Positions 17,744 through 25,429 of a stretch of 64,000 nt of DNA are shown one piece after another. The stretch spans positions 654,986-718,985 of the forward strand of contig NZ_WMEX01000001.1 of assembly GCF_009856365.1 (NCBI RefSeq), written 5' to 3'. Source of the DNA: Vreelandella halophila. Its GTDB lineage: Bacteria > Pseudomonadota > Gammaproteobacteria > Pseudomonadales > Oleiphilaceae. The notes beneath the pieces were generated by a model, which did no database searches, had not been told where the DNA came from, and saw nothing but the letters and a program-made list of their open reading frames with translations. Each line of letters begins with the position of its first letter. Position 1 is the first letter of the stretch. A program made the position numbers and the translations under genes.

Positions 17744-19420
17744 ATGGCTTTTGACCATCGCAGGTACCGGCCCTTCAAGCCGCTCAACAAGTCCGATCGG
17801 CGCTGGCCGGATAAGGTCATCGAGAAGGCGCCGACTTATTCCGCGGTGGATCTGCGCGATGGCAATCAGGCACTGGTCAAGCCCATGAACATCGCGCAGA
17901 AGCAGCGCCTGTTCGACCTGTTGGTGAAGCTCGGCTACAAGCAGATCGAGATCGGCTTCCCGGCCGCCAGTCAGCCCGACTTTGATTTCTGCCGCAAGCT
18001 GATCAGTGAGGATCGCATCCCCGAAGACGTCAGTATCCAGATCCTGACCCAGGCACGGCCCGACCTGATCAAGCGCTCCTTTGAGGCGCTGGACGGCGTA
18101 CACAGTGCGATCGTTCACGTCTACAACTCCACCTCCACCGCCCAGCGTGAGCAGGTGTTCGAGATGGATATGGAAGGCGTGAAGCAGATCGCGGTGGACG
18201 GTGCGAAGGAAGTCCAGCGCCATGCGAAGAACTATCCCGATACGGAGTGGATCTTCCAGTATTCCCCGGAAAGCTTCTCCGCGACCGAGGTGGATTACGC
18301 CGTAGAGGTGGTGGATGCGGTTAATGACGTCTGGCGCCCGGACCGGGGCCAGCAGGTGATCATCAACCTGCCGGCCACGGTGGAGATGGCCACGCCCAAC
18401 GTGTTCGCGGATCAGATCGAGTGGTTCTGTGACCACGTGAGGTATCGCGATCACTTCAGCCTGAGCGTCCACACCCATAACGACCGTGGCTGTGCTATTG
18501 CGGCGGCGGAGCTGGCGGTCATGGCCGGCGCCGACCGGGTCGAGGGCACGCTGCTGGGCAATGGCGAGCGTACCGGCAACATGGATCTGGTGGCCTTCGG
18601 CATGAACCTGTACTCCCAGGGCATTGATCCGGAAGTGGATCTTTCCGGTATGGCCGAAATCGTGGACGTGGTTGAGGCCTGCACCGAGATCGCCACACAC
18701 CCGCGCCATCCCTGGGCGGGCGAGCTGGTGTTCACGGCCTTCTCCGGCAGCCATCAGGACGCCATCCGCAAGTGCATGGCCAAGCACGGCGAGAATGACA
18801 TCTGGAACGTGGCCTACCTGCCCATCGATCCCAAAGACATCGGCCGGCGCTACGAGGAAGTGGTGCGCATCAACAGCCAGTCCGGGAAGGGCGGCGTGGC
18901 CATGGTGCTGGAGCGCGACTACGGCATCAGCCTGCCGCGCTGGCTGCAGATCGAGTTCGCCAAGGTGGTCCAGAAGGAGGCGGAGATCACCGGTGGCGAA
19001 GTGGATTCATCCACCATCCACAAGCTGTTCGAGCGGGACTACCTGCAGGTACCCAAGGGCTGGACACTGCATACCTACGACCTGCACCGCACGGATGATG
19101 GCGTCCAGGCGTCGGTCGTGGTGGGCAATGGCGAGCGTACTGAACTCAAGGGTGGCGGCCAGGGCGCGGTTGAGGCCGTGGTAGATGCACTGCAGCACCG
19201 CCATGGCGTGAAGGTAGCCGTGGAGGCCTACGATGAGTTCGCGCTGGGCGAGGGCACCAGTGCCAATGCGCTTGCCTGCATCCGGATCCAGGTGAACGGC
19301 GAGGTCTACAGCGCGGCGGCGCTGGCCGAGGACACGACGTCAGCAACGCTCCAGGCGCTGCTGTCGTCTGTTGCGCGGTGTGTGAACGCCACGGCGGTGG
19401 ATACCGCAGCCGTCCTGTAA
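17744..19420 (+). CDS. leuA: 2-isopropylmalate synthase (type 2)
   Basis: 558 residues. A DRE-TIM barrel (~1-330) contains the D-L-R-D-G-N-Q metal/active-site motif and H-T-H-N-D-R-G. A LeuA regulatory dimer domain follows (~430-550), where leucine feedback binds. It condenses acetyl-CoA with 2-oxoisovalerate, the first step to leucine. The length and D-R-D-G-N-Q variant fit the longer actinobacterial/Pseudomonas-type LeuA rather than E. coli LeuA. An AGAAGGAG site precedes the ATG. No leuBCD nearby. Confidence 0.93.
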   Translation: MAFDHRRYRPFKPLNKSDRRWPDKVIEKAPTYSAVDLRDGNQALVKPMNIAQKQRLFDLLVKLGYKQIEIGFPAASQPDFDFCRKLISEDRIPEDVSIQILTQARPDLIKRSFEALDGVHSAIVHVYNSTSTAQREQVFEMDMEGVKQIAVDGAKEVQRHAKNYPDTEWIFQYSPESFSATEVDYAVEVVDAVNDVWRPDRGQQVIINLPATVEMATPNVFADQIEWFCDHVRYRDHFSLSVHTHNDRGCAIAAAELAVMAGADRVEGTLLGNGERTGNMDLVAFGMNLYSQGIDPEVDLSGMAEIVDVVEACTEIATHPRHPWAGELVFTAFSGSHQDAIRKCMAKHGENDIWNVAYLPIDPKDIGRRYEEVVRINSQSGKGGVAMVLERDYGISLPRWLQIEFAKVVQKEAEITGGEVDSSTIHKLFERDYLQVPKGWTLHTYDLHRTDDGVQASVVVGNGERTELKGGGQGAVEAVVDALQHRHGVKVAVEAYDEFALGEGTSANALACIRIQVNGEVYSAAALAEDTTSATLQALLSSVARCVNATAVDTAAVL

Positions 19421-19422
19421 CG

Positions 19423-19498
19423 CAGGAGCGAGCTTGCTCGCGATTGGCCCCCCAGGGGCCTTACTGAAACGAATATCGCGCGCGAAGCGCGCTCCTAC
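19423..19498. repeat. REP-like pair (inverted)
   Basis: Two REP-like hairpins face each other: GCAGGAGCGAGCTTGCTCGC and, inverted, GCGCGAAGCGCGCTCCTAC. Between them is a GGCCCC/GGGGCC hairpin. They share the GGAGC core with the repeat at 11.3 kb. The block fills the gap between the convergent leuA and lipA genes. Confidence 0.75.
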
Positions 19499-19511
19499 AA
19501 GCGAAAGACCC

Positions 19512-20552
19512 TCAGCCGACGGTCTTGACCGGAATGATATTCGGGTCCGGCTCCGCGCCCGGGACCTCCGGTGCCTCTGACAGCCCCAGGTTGTTCTGTT
19601 CGAACACCCGGTCCGCGCGGTAGCTGGAGCGGACCATGGGGCCGGAGGGCACTTCCAGGAAGCCCTTCTCAAGGCCCTTCTCGCGATACCACTCGAACTC
19701 CTCCGGAGTCACCCAGCGTTCCACGGGCAGGTGGTTCTTTGTGGGCTGGAGGTACTGGCCGAAGGTAACGATATCCACGCCGATGGCGCGCAGATCGTCC
19801 ATGGTTTCCAGGATCTCTTCCTCGGTCTCGCCCAGGCCCAGCATCAGGCTGGTCTTGGTGATGACCTTCGGGTTGTGCTTCTTGGCATGCTCGAGCACGT
19901 CCAGTGTCTTCTTATAACCGGCGCGCGGGTCACGGACGCGCTCAGTCAGCCGCTCCACGGTTTCCACGTTCTGCGCGAAGACTTCCAGTCCGGAGTCCAC
20001 GACGGTCTCAACGTGCTCGTTGATGTTGTCGAAGTCCGGGGTCAGGGCTTCCACGGCCACGTGCGGGGTGCGGCGCTTGATGGCGCGCACGCAGTCGGCG
20101 TAGTGGCCAGCGCCGAAGTCGTCCAGGTCGTCCCGGTCGACGGAGGTGAGCACGATGTAGCGCAGGCCCATCATTTCCACGGAGTGCGCTGTGTTCTCGG
20201 GTTCGTCCTGATCCAGCCAGCCCTTGGGGTTGCCGGTGTCGACGGCGCAGAAGCGGCAGGCCCGGGTACACACAGAGCCCATGACCATGATGGTGGCGGT
20301 GCCGTTGTTCCAGCATTCGCCCATGTTGGGACAGTGTGATTCCTCGCAGACGGTGCTGAGGCGGTGCTCGTGGACGTTGCGCTTGACCTGCTCGAAGCGC
20401 TCGCCGCCGGGCATACGCGCGCGCAGCCAGGAGGGCTTGCGGGTGCGTTCGACTTCCTGGGCGCGGGAGGCTTTCTGGCCGTCCTTGATGGCGGCGATGC
20501 CGTGTTCGCTGCGGAATTTTTCGCCGCTGCGGGGTTTCTGGCGATCACTCAT
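19512..20552 (-). CDS. lipA: Lipoyl synthase
   Basis: A 346-residue radical-SAM enzyme inserting two sulfurs into octanoyl-protein to form lipoate. The auxiliary cluster motif [12 protein letters not shown] and the radical-[11 protein letters not shown] are both intact; the C-terminal R-S-S-Y motif is present. A ~55-residue basic N-terminal extension precedes them, as in many LipA. The usual partner lipB is not adjacent. A long inverted repeat lies upstream. Confidence 0.95.
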   Translation of the reverse strand: MSDRQKPRSGEKFRSEHGIAAIKDGQKASRAQEVERTRKPSWLRARMPGGERFEQVKRNVHEHRLSTVCEESHCPNMGECWNNGTATIMVMGSVCTRACRFCAVDTGNPKGWLDQDEPENTAHSVEMMGLRYIVLTSVDRDDLDDFGAGHYADCVRAIKRRTPHVAVEALTPDFDNINEHVETVVDSGLEVFAQNVETVERLTERVRDPRAGYKKTLDVLEHAKKHNPKVITKTSLMLGLGETEEEILETMDDLRAIGVDIVTFGQYLQPTKNHLPVERWVTPEEFEWYREKGLEKGFLEVPSGPMVRSSYRADRVFEQNNLGLSEAPEVPGAEPDPNIIPVKTVG

Positions 20553-20602
20553 GGCGGTGTCCGGTCCCCTGGTCAGGTACCAGCCTGTAAAGGTGGCAGC
20601 CA

Positions 20603-20713
20603 GGAAAGGGGCCGGCAGCCTCTGACGGGAATCGCCACAAGTACATCCATGTAGGCTGCTCTTCCGCCATCCCTGGCTCCAGAGATTCCCGTCAGAGGCT
20701 GCCGGACCCTTTC
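20603..20713. repeat. Long imperfect inverted repeat in lipA-cysQ gap
   Basis: Arms of ~29 bases (20603-20632 and 20685-20713) are complementary with one clear mismatch; both contain GGCAGCCTCTGACGGGAAT or its complement. The ~52-base loop carries CATCCATGTAGGC, a word typical of dispersed repeats in some Gammaproteobacteria. The remainder of the 307-base gap holds presumptive promoters for the divergent genes and nothing else recognisable. Confidence 0.75.
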
Positions 20714-20859
20714 CGATCCAGCGCGGATCAGGCCGGTACGGTTAACGATTGGCCAACCATTATAACGGATCTGCCGCCAAAAATCGTGGGTGACTGGACT
20801 CAGACCCGCTCTGGCGCCACAATTCCGCCCATTAAAGCCACCCGTTACGGATTGTCTGC

Positions 20860-21627
20860 ATGGATTACGACGCGCTTGTTCCCGAGGTTCTGGCCATTGC
20901 GGCGGATGCCGGTGAGAAGATTATGGCGTTCTATCGCCAGGATTATGAGGTGACGCAGAAGCAGGACGACAGTCCGCTGACGGAGGCGGATATGGCGTCC
21001 CATCACCGGATCGTCGAGGGGTTGCGATCGCTGGAGCCGAAGCTGCCGATCCTGTCCGAAGAGGAAGAGGTGGCCTGGGAGCAGCGCCGTGACTGGGATC
21101 GGTTCTGGCTGGTGGACCCGATCGACGGCACCAAGGATTTCATCAAGCAGAGCGGTGAGTTCACGGTGAACATTGCGCTGATCGAGAACGGGGTTCCCGT
21201 GTTGGGTGTGGTGACGGTGCCAGCCCTGGGTATTGAGTACTGGGGGACGCGGTCCAGCGGGGCATTCCGCCGCAAGGATGGCGAGACGGTGCGCCTTCAG
21301 GTGGCTGAGCCGCCGGATGAGAAGCGGGTGGTGGCGAGCAAGAACCATATGAACGCGGAGACGGAGGCGTTCATTGAGAGTCTGGGGCCGCATTGTCTGG
21401 TGCAGGCCGGGTCGTCGCTGAAGTTCTGCCGGATTGCCGAGGGCGAGGCGGATATCTACCCGCGGGTGGGGCCGACCTGTGAATGGGATACCGGTGCCGC
21501 CCAGGCGGTGCTGGAGGCGGCCGGTGGTTGCGTCCTGACCTTTGAGGGGGAGCCGCTGCTCTATGGCAAGGAAAGTGTGTACAACCCGCATTTTGTGGCG
21601 GCAGGGCCCTGGTTTACGCCGGTCTGA
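20860..21627 (+). CDS. cysQ: 3'(2'),5'-bisphosphate nucleotidase CysQ
   Basis: A 255-residue inositol-monophosphatase-fold enzyme that removes the 3'-phosphate of PAP(S) formed in sulfate assimilation. The metal-site motifs are E-E near residue 68, D-P-I-D-G-T-K-D-F, and W-D-T-G-A-A near residue 210. No sulfate-assimilation genes are adjacent; a 96 bp gap leads to the transporter gene. Confidence 0.9.
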   Translation: MDYDALVPEVLAIAADAGEKIMAFYRQDYEVTQKQDDSPLTEADMASHHRIVEGLRSLEPKLPILSEEEEVAWEQRRDWDRFWLVDPIDGTKDFIKQSGEFTVNIALIENGVPVLGVVTVPALGIEYWGTRSSGAFRRKDGETVRLQVAEPPDEKRVVASKNHMNAETEAFIESLGPHCLVQAGSSLKFCRIAEGEADIYPRVGPTCEWDTGAAQAVLEAAGGCVLTFEGEPLLYGKESVYNPHFVAAGPWFTPV

Positions 21628-21723
21628 GCCGCCTCAGTATTGATCCGGTGATTAATAGCGGCTAGGGTTTCGCGGTTACACAAAGGTTTCAGAAACAACA
21701 GAAGAAGCGGGAAGGGCTCAACC

Positions 21724-23109
21724 ATGAATGAGAAGCGAAGCTCGGTCCACGGTGAGTGGTCCAGTGGTCTGATTTTCATCCTTGCTGCCACCGGTTCCGC
21801 CGTGGGCCTGGGCAATCTGTGGCGTTTCCCTTATCTGGTGGGCGAAAACGGCGGGTCCGCCTTCGTCATACTGTATCTCGCCTGCATCCTGCTGGTTGGC
21901 CTGCCGATCATCATCGGTGAGGTCACCATTGGTCGCAAGGGCCGGCGCAGCCCCATCAACAGCCTGCGGCTGATTGCCCGGGAGGAAGGGCTCAACCAGA
22001 AATGGGCCCTGGTCGGCTGGATGGGCGTGGTCGCCGGTTTCCTGATCCTGTCTTTTTATAGCGTCGTTGGGGGTTGGTCGCTCTATTACGGTTATGAGGC
22101 CCTGATCGGTGGTTTTGCCGGCATGACCTCGGATTCCGCCGAAGGGATGTTCAATGGGCTTGTGAGCAGCCCTTCCGCCGTACTTGGGTGGCACACGCTC
22201 TTTATGCTGATTGTGTTCGGCATCGTGGCTTCAGGCGTCAAGAAGGGCCTGCAGCGGGCGGTGACGCTGCTGATGCCCCTGCTCTTTATCCTGCTGGTGG
22301 GGCTGGTGGTTTACGGCGTGACCACGGAAGGCTTTGGTGATGCCATGACCTTCCTCGCCACACCGGATTTCAGTGCCCTGGACGGAGACACCGTGCTGGC
22401 GGCCCTGGGGCAGGCGTTCTTCACGCTGAGCCTGGGTATGGGCGCGATCATGGTCTACGGGGCCTATCTGCCGCAGGAGAACTCCATTCCGGTCAGCACT
22501 GGATGGATCGTGGGCATGGACACCCTGACGGCGCTGCTGGCCGGCTTCGCGATCTTTCCGATCGTGTTCACGGTTGGCCTTGAGCCAGGCGAGGGCCCGG
22601 GGCTGGTGTTCCAGACCCTGCCGATCGTCTTCGGTGAGATCACCTTCGGTGCGCTGCTTGGTGTTGTCTTCTTCGCGCTGTTGTCGGTGGCGGCGATCAC
22701 CTCCGGCATGTCGCTGCTTGAGCCCGCTGTTGCCTACCTCTCCGAATCCTTCGGCGGAGGCCGGGTCAAGGCGGCGGCCATCATCTCCGCCCTGATCTGG
22801 TTGCTTGGCGCTGCCTGCGGCCTTTCCATGAATGCCTGGTCCGGCTTCCATCTGCTGCCGGGCATGACCATCTTCAATACCATCGAGTTCATCTCCAGCA
22901 ATATCCTGCTGCCGCTGGGCGGGCTCTTTGTAGCGCTGTTTGTGGGATGGAAGATGCGCACCACGACAGTGGCCGCGGAACTCGATACCCACAACCACCA
23001 CAACCTCTTCCTCCTGTGGTTGTGGGTGACCCGCATTGTTGCGCCCGCGGCGGTGCTGTTCATCTTCCTTAACGCCACTGGTCTGCTTTCCGTCATCACC
23101 GGGGAGTGA
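21724..23109 (+). CDS. Neurotransmitter:sodium symporter (NSS) family transporter
   Basis: A 461-residue, ~12-helix Na+-coupled amino-acid transporter of the LeuT fold. TM1 carries the signature G-S-A-V-G-L-G-N-L-W-R-F-P-Y with the unwound Na+/substrate site. The short loop-rich C-terminus is like the 11-12 TM bacterial forms (MhsT, TnaT). Substrate not predictable. It is followed after 4 bp by the Smr gene. Confidence 0.9.
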   Translation: MNEKRSSVHGEWSSGLIFILAATGSAVGLGNLWRFPYLVGENGGSAFVILYLACILLVGLPIIIGEVTIGRKGRRSPINSLRLIAREEGLNQKWALVGWMGVVAGFLILSFYSVVGGWSLYYGYEALIGGFAGMTSDSAEGMFNGLVSSPSAVLGWHTLFMLIVFGIVASGVKKGLQRAVTLLMPLLFILLVGLVVYGVTTEGFGDAMTFLATPDFSALDGDTVLAALGQAFFTLSLGMGAIMVYGAYLPQENSIPVSTGWIVGMDTLTALLAGFAIFPIVFTVGLEPGEGPGLVFQTLPIVFGEITFGALLGVVFFALLSVAAITSGMSLLEPAVAYLSESFGGGRVKAAAIISALIWLLGAACGLSMNAWSGFHLLPGMTIFNTIEFISSNILLPLGGLFVALFVGWKMRTTTVAAELDTHNHHNLFLLWLWVTRIVAPAAVLFIFLNATGLLSVITGE

Positions 23110-23113
23110 TGCC

Positions 23114-23380
23114 ATGGCCAAGCTGACGCTCGATCTGCATCCCATTTTCAATAAGGGGGATCGGATCGAGCAGGCGCTGGAGGACATCATCGACGAGGCG
23201 GAGCGCAAGCGCGTTCCGACCGTCGAGATCATCCCCGGCAAGGGCAGTGGTCAGCTCAAGAAGCGCGTCCTGCGCTTCCTGGATCGCAAGGACATCAAGC
23301 AGCGTTACCATCGCCTGGACAAGGACAGGGATAATCACGGACGTCTGTTCGTGTATTTCCGTTTCAGGGGGAAACGATGA
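23114..23380 (+). CDS. Smr-domain (small MutS-related) protein
   Basis: An 88-residue stand-alone Smr domain with D-L-H at residues 6-8 and the G-K-G-S-G loop near residue 43, the hallmarks of the fold. Smr domains bind or nick nucleic acid and several cleave stalled mRNA. The ATG at 23114 is used because the upstream frame runs into the transporter gene. It overlaps the next gene by 4 bp. Confidence 0.83.
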   Translation: MAKLTLDLHPIFNKGDRIEQALEDIIDEAERKRVPTVEIIPGKGSGQLKKRVLRFLDRKDIKQRYHRLDKDRDNHGRLFVYFRFRGKR

Positions 23381-23910
23381 CGGTGCGCGTGCTGGTGCCC
23401 ATTGTCATGGCCTTGATTGCTGGCTGCGGCAGCGTTACCGGGGAGGGCCCTGGAGGCTCCATTACCCTCTGCCTGCCTGCTGATGAGCGTCTGATTCCGT
23501 TGGAGGCGGAACTTGCCGTTACGCCCTCCGCCCGGCAGAAGGGTTTGAGTGGGCGGAAAGCGCTGTCGCGGCGTGCCGGTATGCTGTTTGTCTATCCCCG
23601 CCAGCAGGGGCCGGACAACAGCTTCTGGATGCACCGGACACGCATTCCACTGACCATCCTGTTCCTGGACGGCCAGGGCGTGGTGCGTTCCGTGCAGGAT
23701 ATGGCTCCGTGTCTGGAGGCGTCCGGTTCCGGGTGTCCCAGCTATCCGGCAGGGGTGGATCACTGGATGGCGTTGGAGGTGAACCAGGGGCTGCCGGCGG
23801 CGCTGGGCATCAGCGAAGGCGACAGCATCCGGCTTTCACGCGCCGGTGGCACGGCGACCTGTGACAACGCCGGGAAACTGACGCCTGCGAGCCTGCCGGA
23901 GGCTCACTGA
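23377..23910 (+). CDS. DUF192-family lipoprotein
   Basis: 177 residues. The N-terminal signal ends in a lipobox-like L-I-A-G-C. The DUF192 domain has R-Q-K-G-L-S-G-R, G-M-L-F-V-Y and F-W-M-H-R-T-R-I-P-L. Family function is unknown. It is translationally coupled to the Smr gene by 4 bp and overlaps the convergent gene by 7 bp. Confidence 0.82.
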   Translation: MTVRVLVPIVMALIAGCGSVTGEGPGGSITLCLPADERLIPLEAELAVTPSARQKGLSGRKALSRRAGMLFVYPRQQGPDNSFWMHRTRIPLTILFLDGQGVVRSVQDMAPCLEASGSGCPSYPAGVDHWMALEVNQGLPAALGISEGDSIRLSRAGGTATCDNAGKLTPASLPEAH

Positions 23911-24635
23911 GCGGCGTTCAGCTCGCGCTCTATAACGGCTTCCAGCTGGGCCCAGTTGGCGCGCCTCAGGGGGATATTGTCCACCATCACCGTAGGGGTG
24001 CTGGTGACTCTCAGGTCCCGTGCCAGGTTGCGGCTCTCCCGGATTTCACGCTCAACCCGATCCAGCCCCATACAGCGTTCGAAAGCCCGCCTTTCCAACC
24101 CGAGAGACGCGGCGTAGTCGCTGAACAGGCGCTGCGGATTGTCCGCGCTGCTCCAGTCATTCTGGCGCTCGAACAGACGGTCGTGCATCGGCTTCCAGGC
24201 ATCCTGGTCCTCGGCGCAGCGCGCCGCTTTGGCCGCTGGAACGGCATTCTGGTGCTGACGCAGAGGCAGGTCGAAGAATACAAAGCGGACCTTGCCGGGC
24301 TCCACGTACTCCTCCATCAGCCGGTCATGGTTGGCCGCGAAGTCAGCGCAGGCCGGGCACTGGTAATCCGCGAATTCGCGCACGACCACTGGCGCGTCGG
24401 GATCACCGATGCGCACACCGAGGCGGTCCCGTTCGGCCGGGAACGGTGGCTGGTCTTCGGCTGTGGGCAGCGCGGTGGGCCCGGAAAGCGAGGGACTGGT
24501 CAGCCAGAACACGCCACCGATCACGGCGAGCAGGGCCGCGGCGAACAGGCTGCCACCAATCAGGCGCTGGCGGCGGCGTTTGCGGCTCAGCGGGCTGGGT
24601 TTTCCGGTCTTCTGGCGGTTCTTTGCTTCTCCCAT
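23904..24635 (-). CDS. DsbA-family thioredoxin-like protein, membrane anchored
   Basis: 243 residues: basic N-terminus, one membrane segment (~25-46), then a periplasmic thioredoxin-fold domain with C-P-A-C active site and the cis-Pro loop T-S-T-P-T-V. The domain belongs to the DsbA/BdbD-like DSBA set and probably oxidises or isomerises disulfides of exported proteins. The ATG at 24635 follows GGGGAAG. It is divergent from the DCC gene. Confidence 0.85.
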   Translation of the reverse strand: MGEAKNRQKTGKPSPLSRKRRRQRLIGGSLFAAALLAVIGGVFWLTSPSLSGPTALPTAEDQPPFPAERDRLGVRIGDPDAPVVVREFADYQCPACADFAANHDRLMEEYVEPGKVRFVFFDLPLRQHQNAVPAAKAARCAEDQDAWKPMHDRLFERQNDWSSADNPQRLFSDYAASLGLERRAFERCMGLDRVEREIRESRNLARDLRVTSTPTVMVDNIPLRRANWAQLEAVIERELNAAQ

Positions 24636-24732
24636 GATGGGCTTCCCCGTTCCCTGTTCGTTATGATGGTTGAAAGTTCCCAGAGAGTAGCGCTGTCCCT
24701 CTGGGCTGACAACACCATGGCGGGAGGTCATC

Positions 24733-25125
24733 ATGGGCGGCCAGAAGCGCCGGTTAGTGGTTTACTACGATGGCTCCTGCCCGGCCTGTATCCGGGACCG
24801 GCAGGTCTATGAACGCCTGGCCGGAAAAGCGGGCCGGAGTGTGGTCTGGTTCGACATCACTGGCCAGGAGGCATCCCTGCGTGAACGGGGGATCGATCCG
24901 GATCAGGCCCTGCAGGAGCTCCATGTCGAGGATGCGGATGGGCGCATCCACAGCGAGATGGCAGCCTATATCCTGCTGATGGGGCGGGTTCCGGTTCTGA
25001 AGCCATTGGCCTGGCTGCTGTCTCTGGGGCCGATCAAGCGCCTTGTGTCGGCGCTCTATCACCGCTGGGTCCAGCGCCGGCTGGCGCGTGAGGGCCGTCT
25101 GCCAACATCCAACCGGGAACCGTAA
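24733..25125 (+). CDS. DCC-family thiol protein (DUF393)
   Basis: A 130-residue protein with the DCC signature Y-D-G-S-C-P-A-C near the N-terminus, matching the D-x-x-C-x-x-C redox motif. A thioredoxin-like fold is predicted for the family; function unknown. GGAGG lies before the ATG. It is 2 bp upstream of the ClpX-zinc-finger gene. Confidence 0.83.
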   Translation: MGGQKRRLVVYYDGSCPACIRDRQVYERLAGKAGRSVVWFDITGQEASLRERGIDPDQALQELHVEDADGRIHSEMAAYILLMGRVPVLKPLAWLLSLGPIKRLVSALYHRWVQRRLAREGRLPTSNREP

Positions 25126-25127
25126 CC

Positions 25128-25373
25128 ATGAGTGATGATGACCAGGAGCTGGACCGCGAGATTGAATCGCTCGCGAGCCAGCTCGATGACGACAAGATGG
25201 ATGCCATTGCGCGCCGGCTGGGGTTGCGGGATGACGAACAGGTTTACCGGACGCAGGCGGATGGGCAGTGCTCATTCTGTGGGCGCCCTCAGGCCGAAGT
25301 CGGCGCCATGGTGAGCAATGGCGCCGGGGCCCGTATCTGTGGTGAGTGCCTGGCGAGCTTCCGCTCCTCCTGA
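25128..25373 (+). CDS. Stand-alone ClpX-type zinc-finger protein
   Basis: 81 residues. The first ~45 are acidic and helical. The C-terminal ~34 form a C4 zinc finger, C-S-F-C-G-R ... C-G-E-C, as in the N-terminal zinc-binding domain of ClpX. No AAA+ domain follows; a terminator lies 9 bp downstream. In ClpX this domain dimerises and docks adaptors (SspB) and substrates. A free copy could modulate ClpX or act as an adaptor, but that is inference. Confidence 0.8.
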   Translation: MSDDDQELDREIESLASQLDDDKMDAIARRLGLRDDEQVYRTQADGQCSFCGRPQAEVGAMVSNGAGARICGECLASFRSS

Positions 25374-25382
25374 ACCGGCCAT

Positions 25383-25413
25383 AAAAAAACCGCGGCCGGA
25401 GCCGCGGTTTTTT
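25383..25413. terminator. Bidirectional rho-independent terminator
   Basis: A 9-bp stem (AACCGCGGC pairing with GCCGCGGTT) with a CGGA loop is flanked by an A-run on one side and a T-run on the other. It lies between the zinc-finger gene and the convergent AAR-like gene. Confidence 0.88.
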
Positions 25414-25429
25414 CCTGAAAGGGCCGTTG

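Noticed and set aside
22231..23241. 336-codon open frame antisense to the NSS transporter
   Set aside because: Mirrors membrane-helix codons, giving Gln/Arg/Asp-rich sequence; not protein-like.
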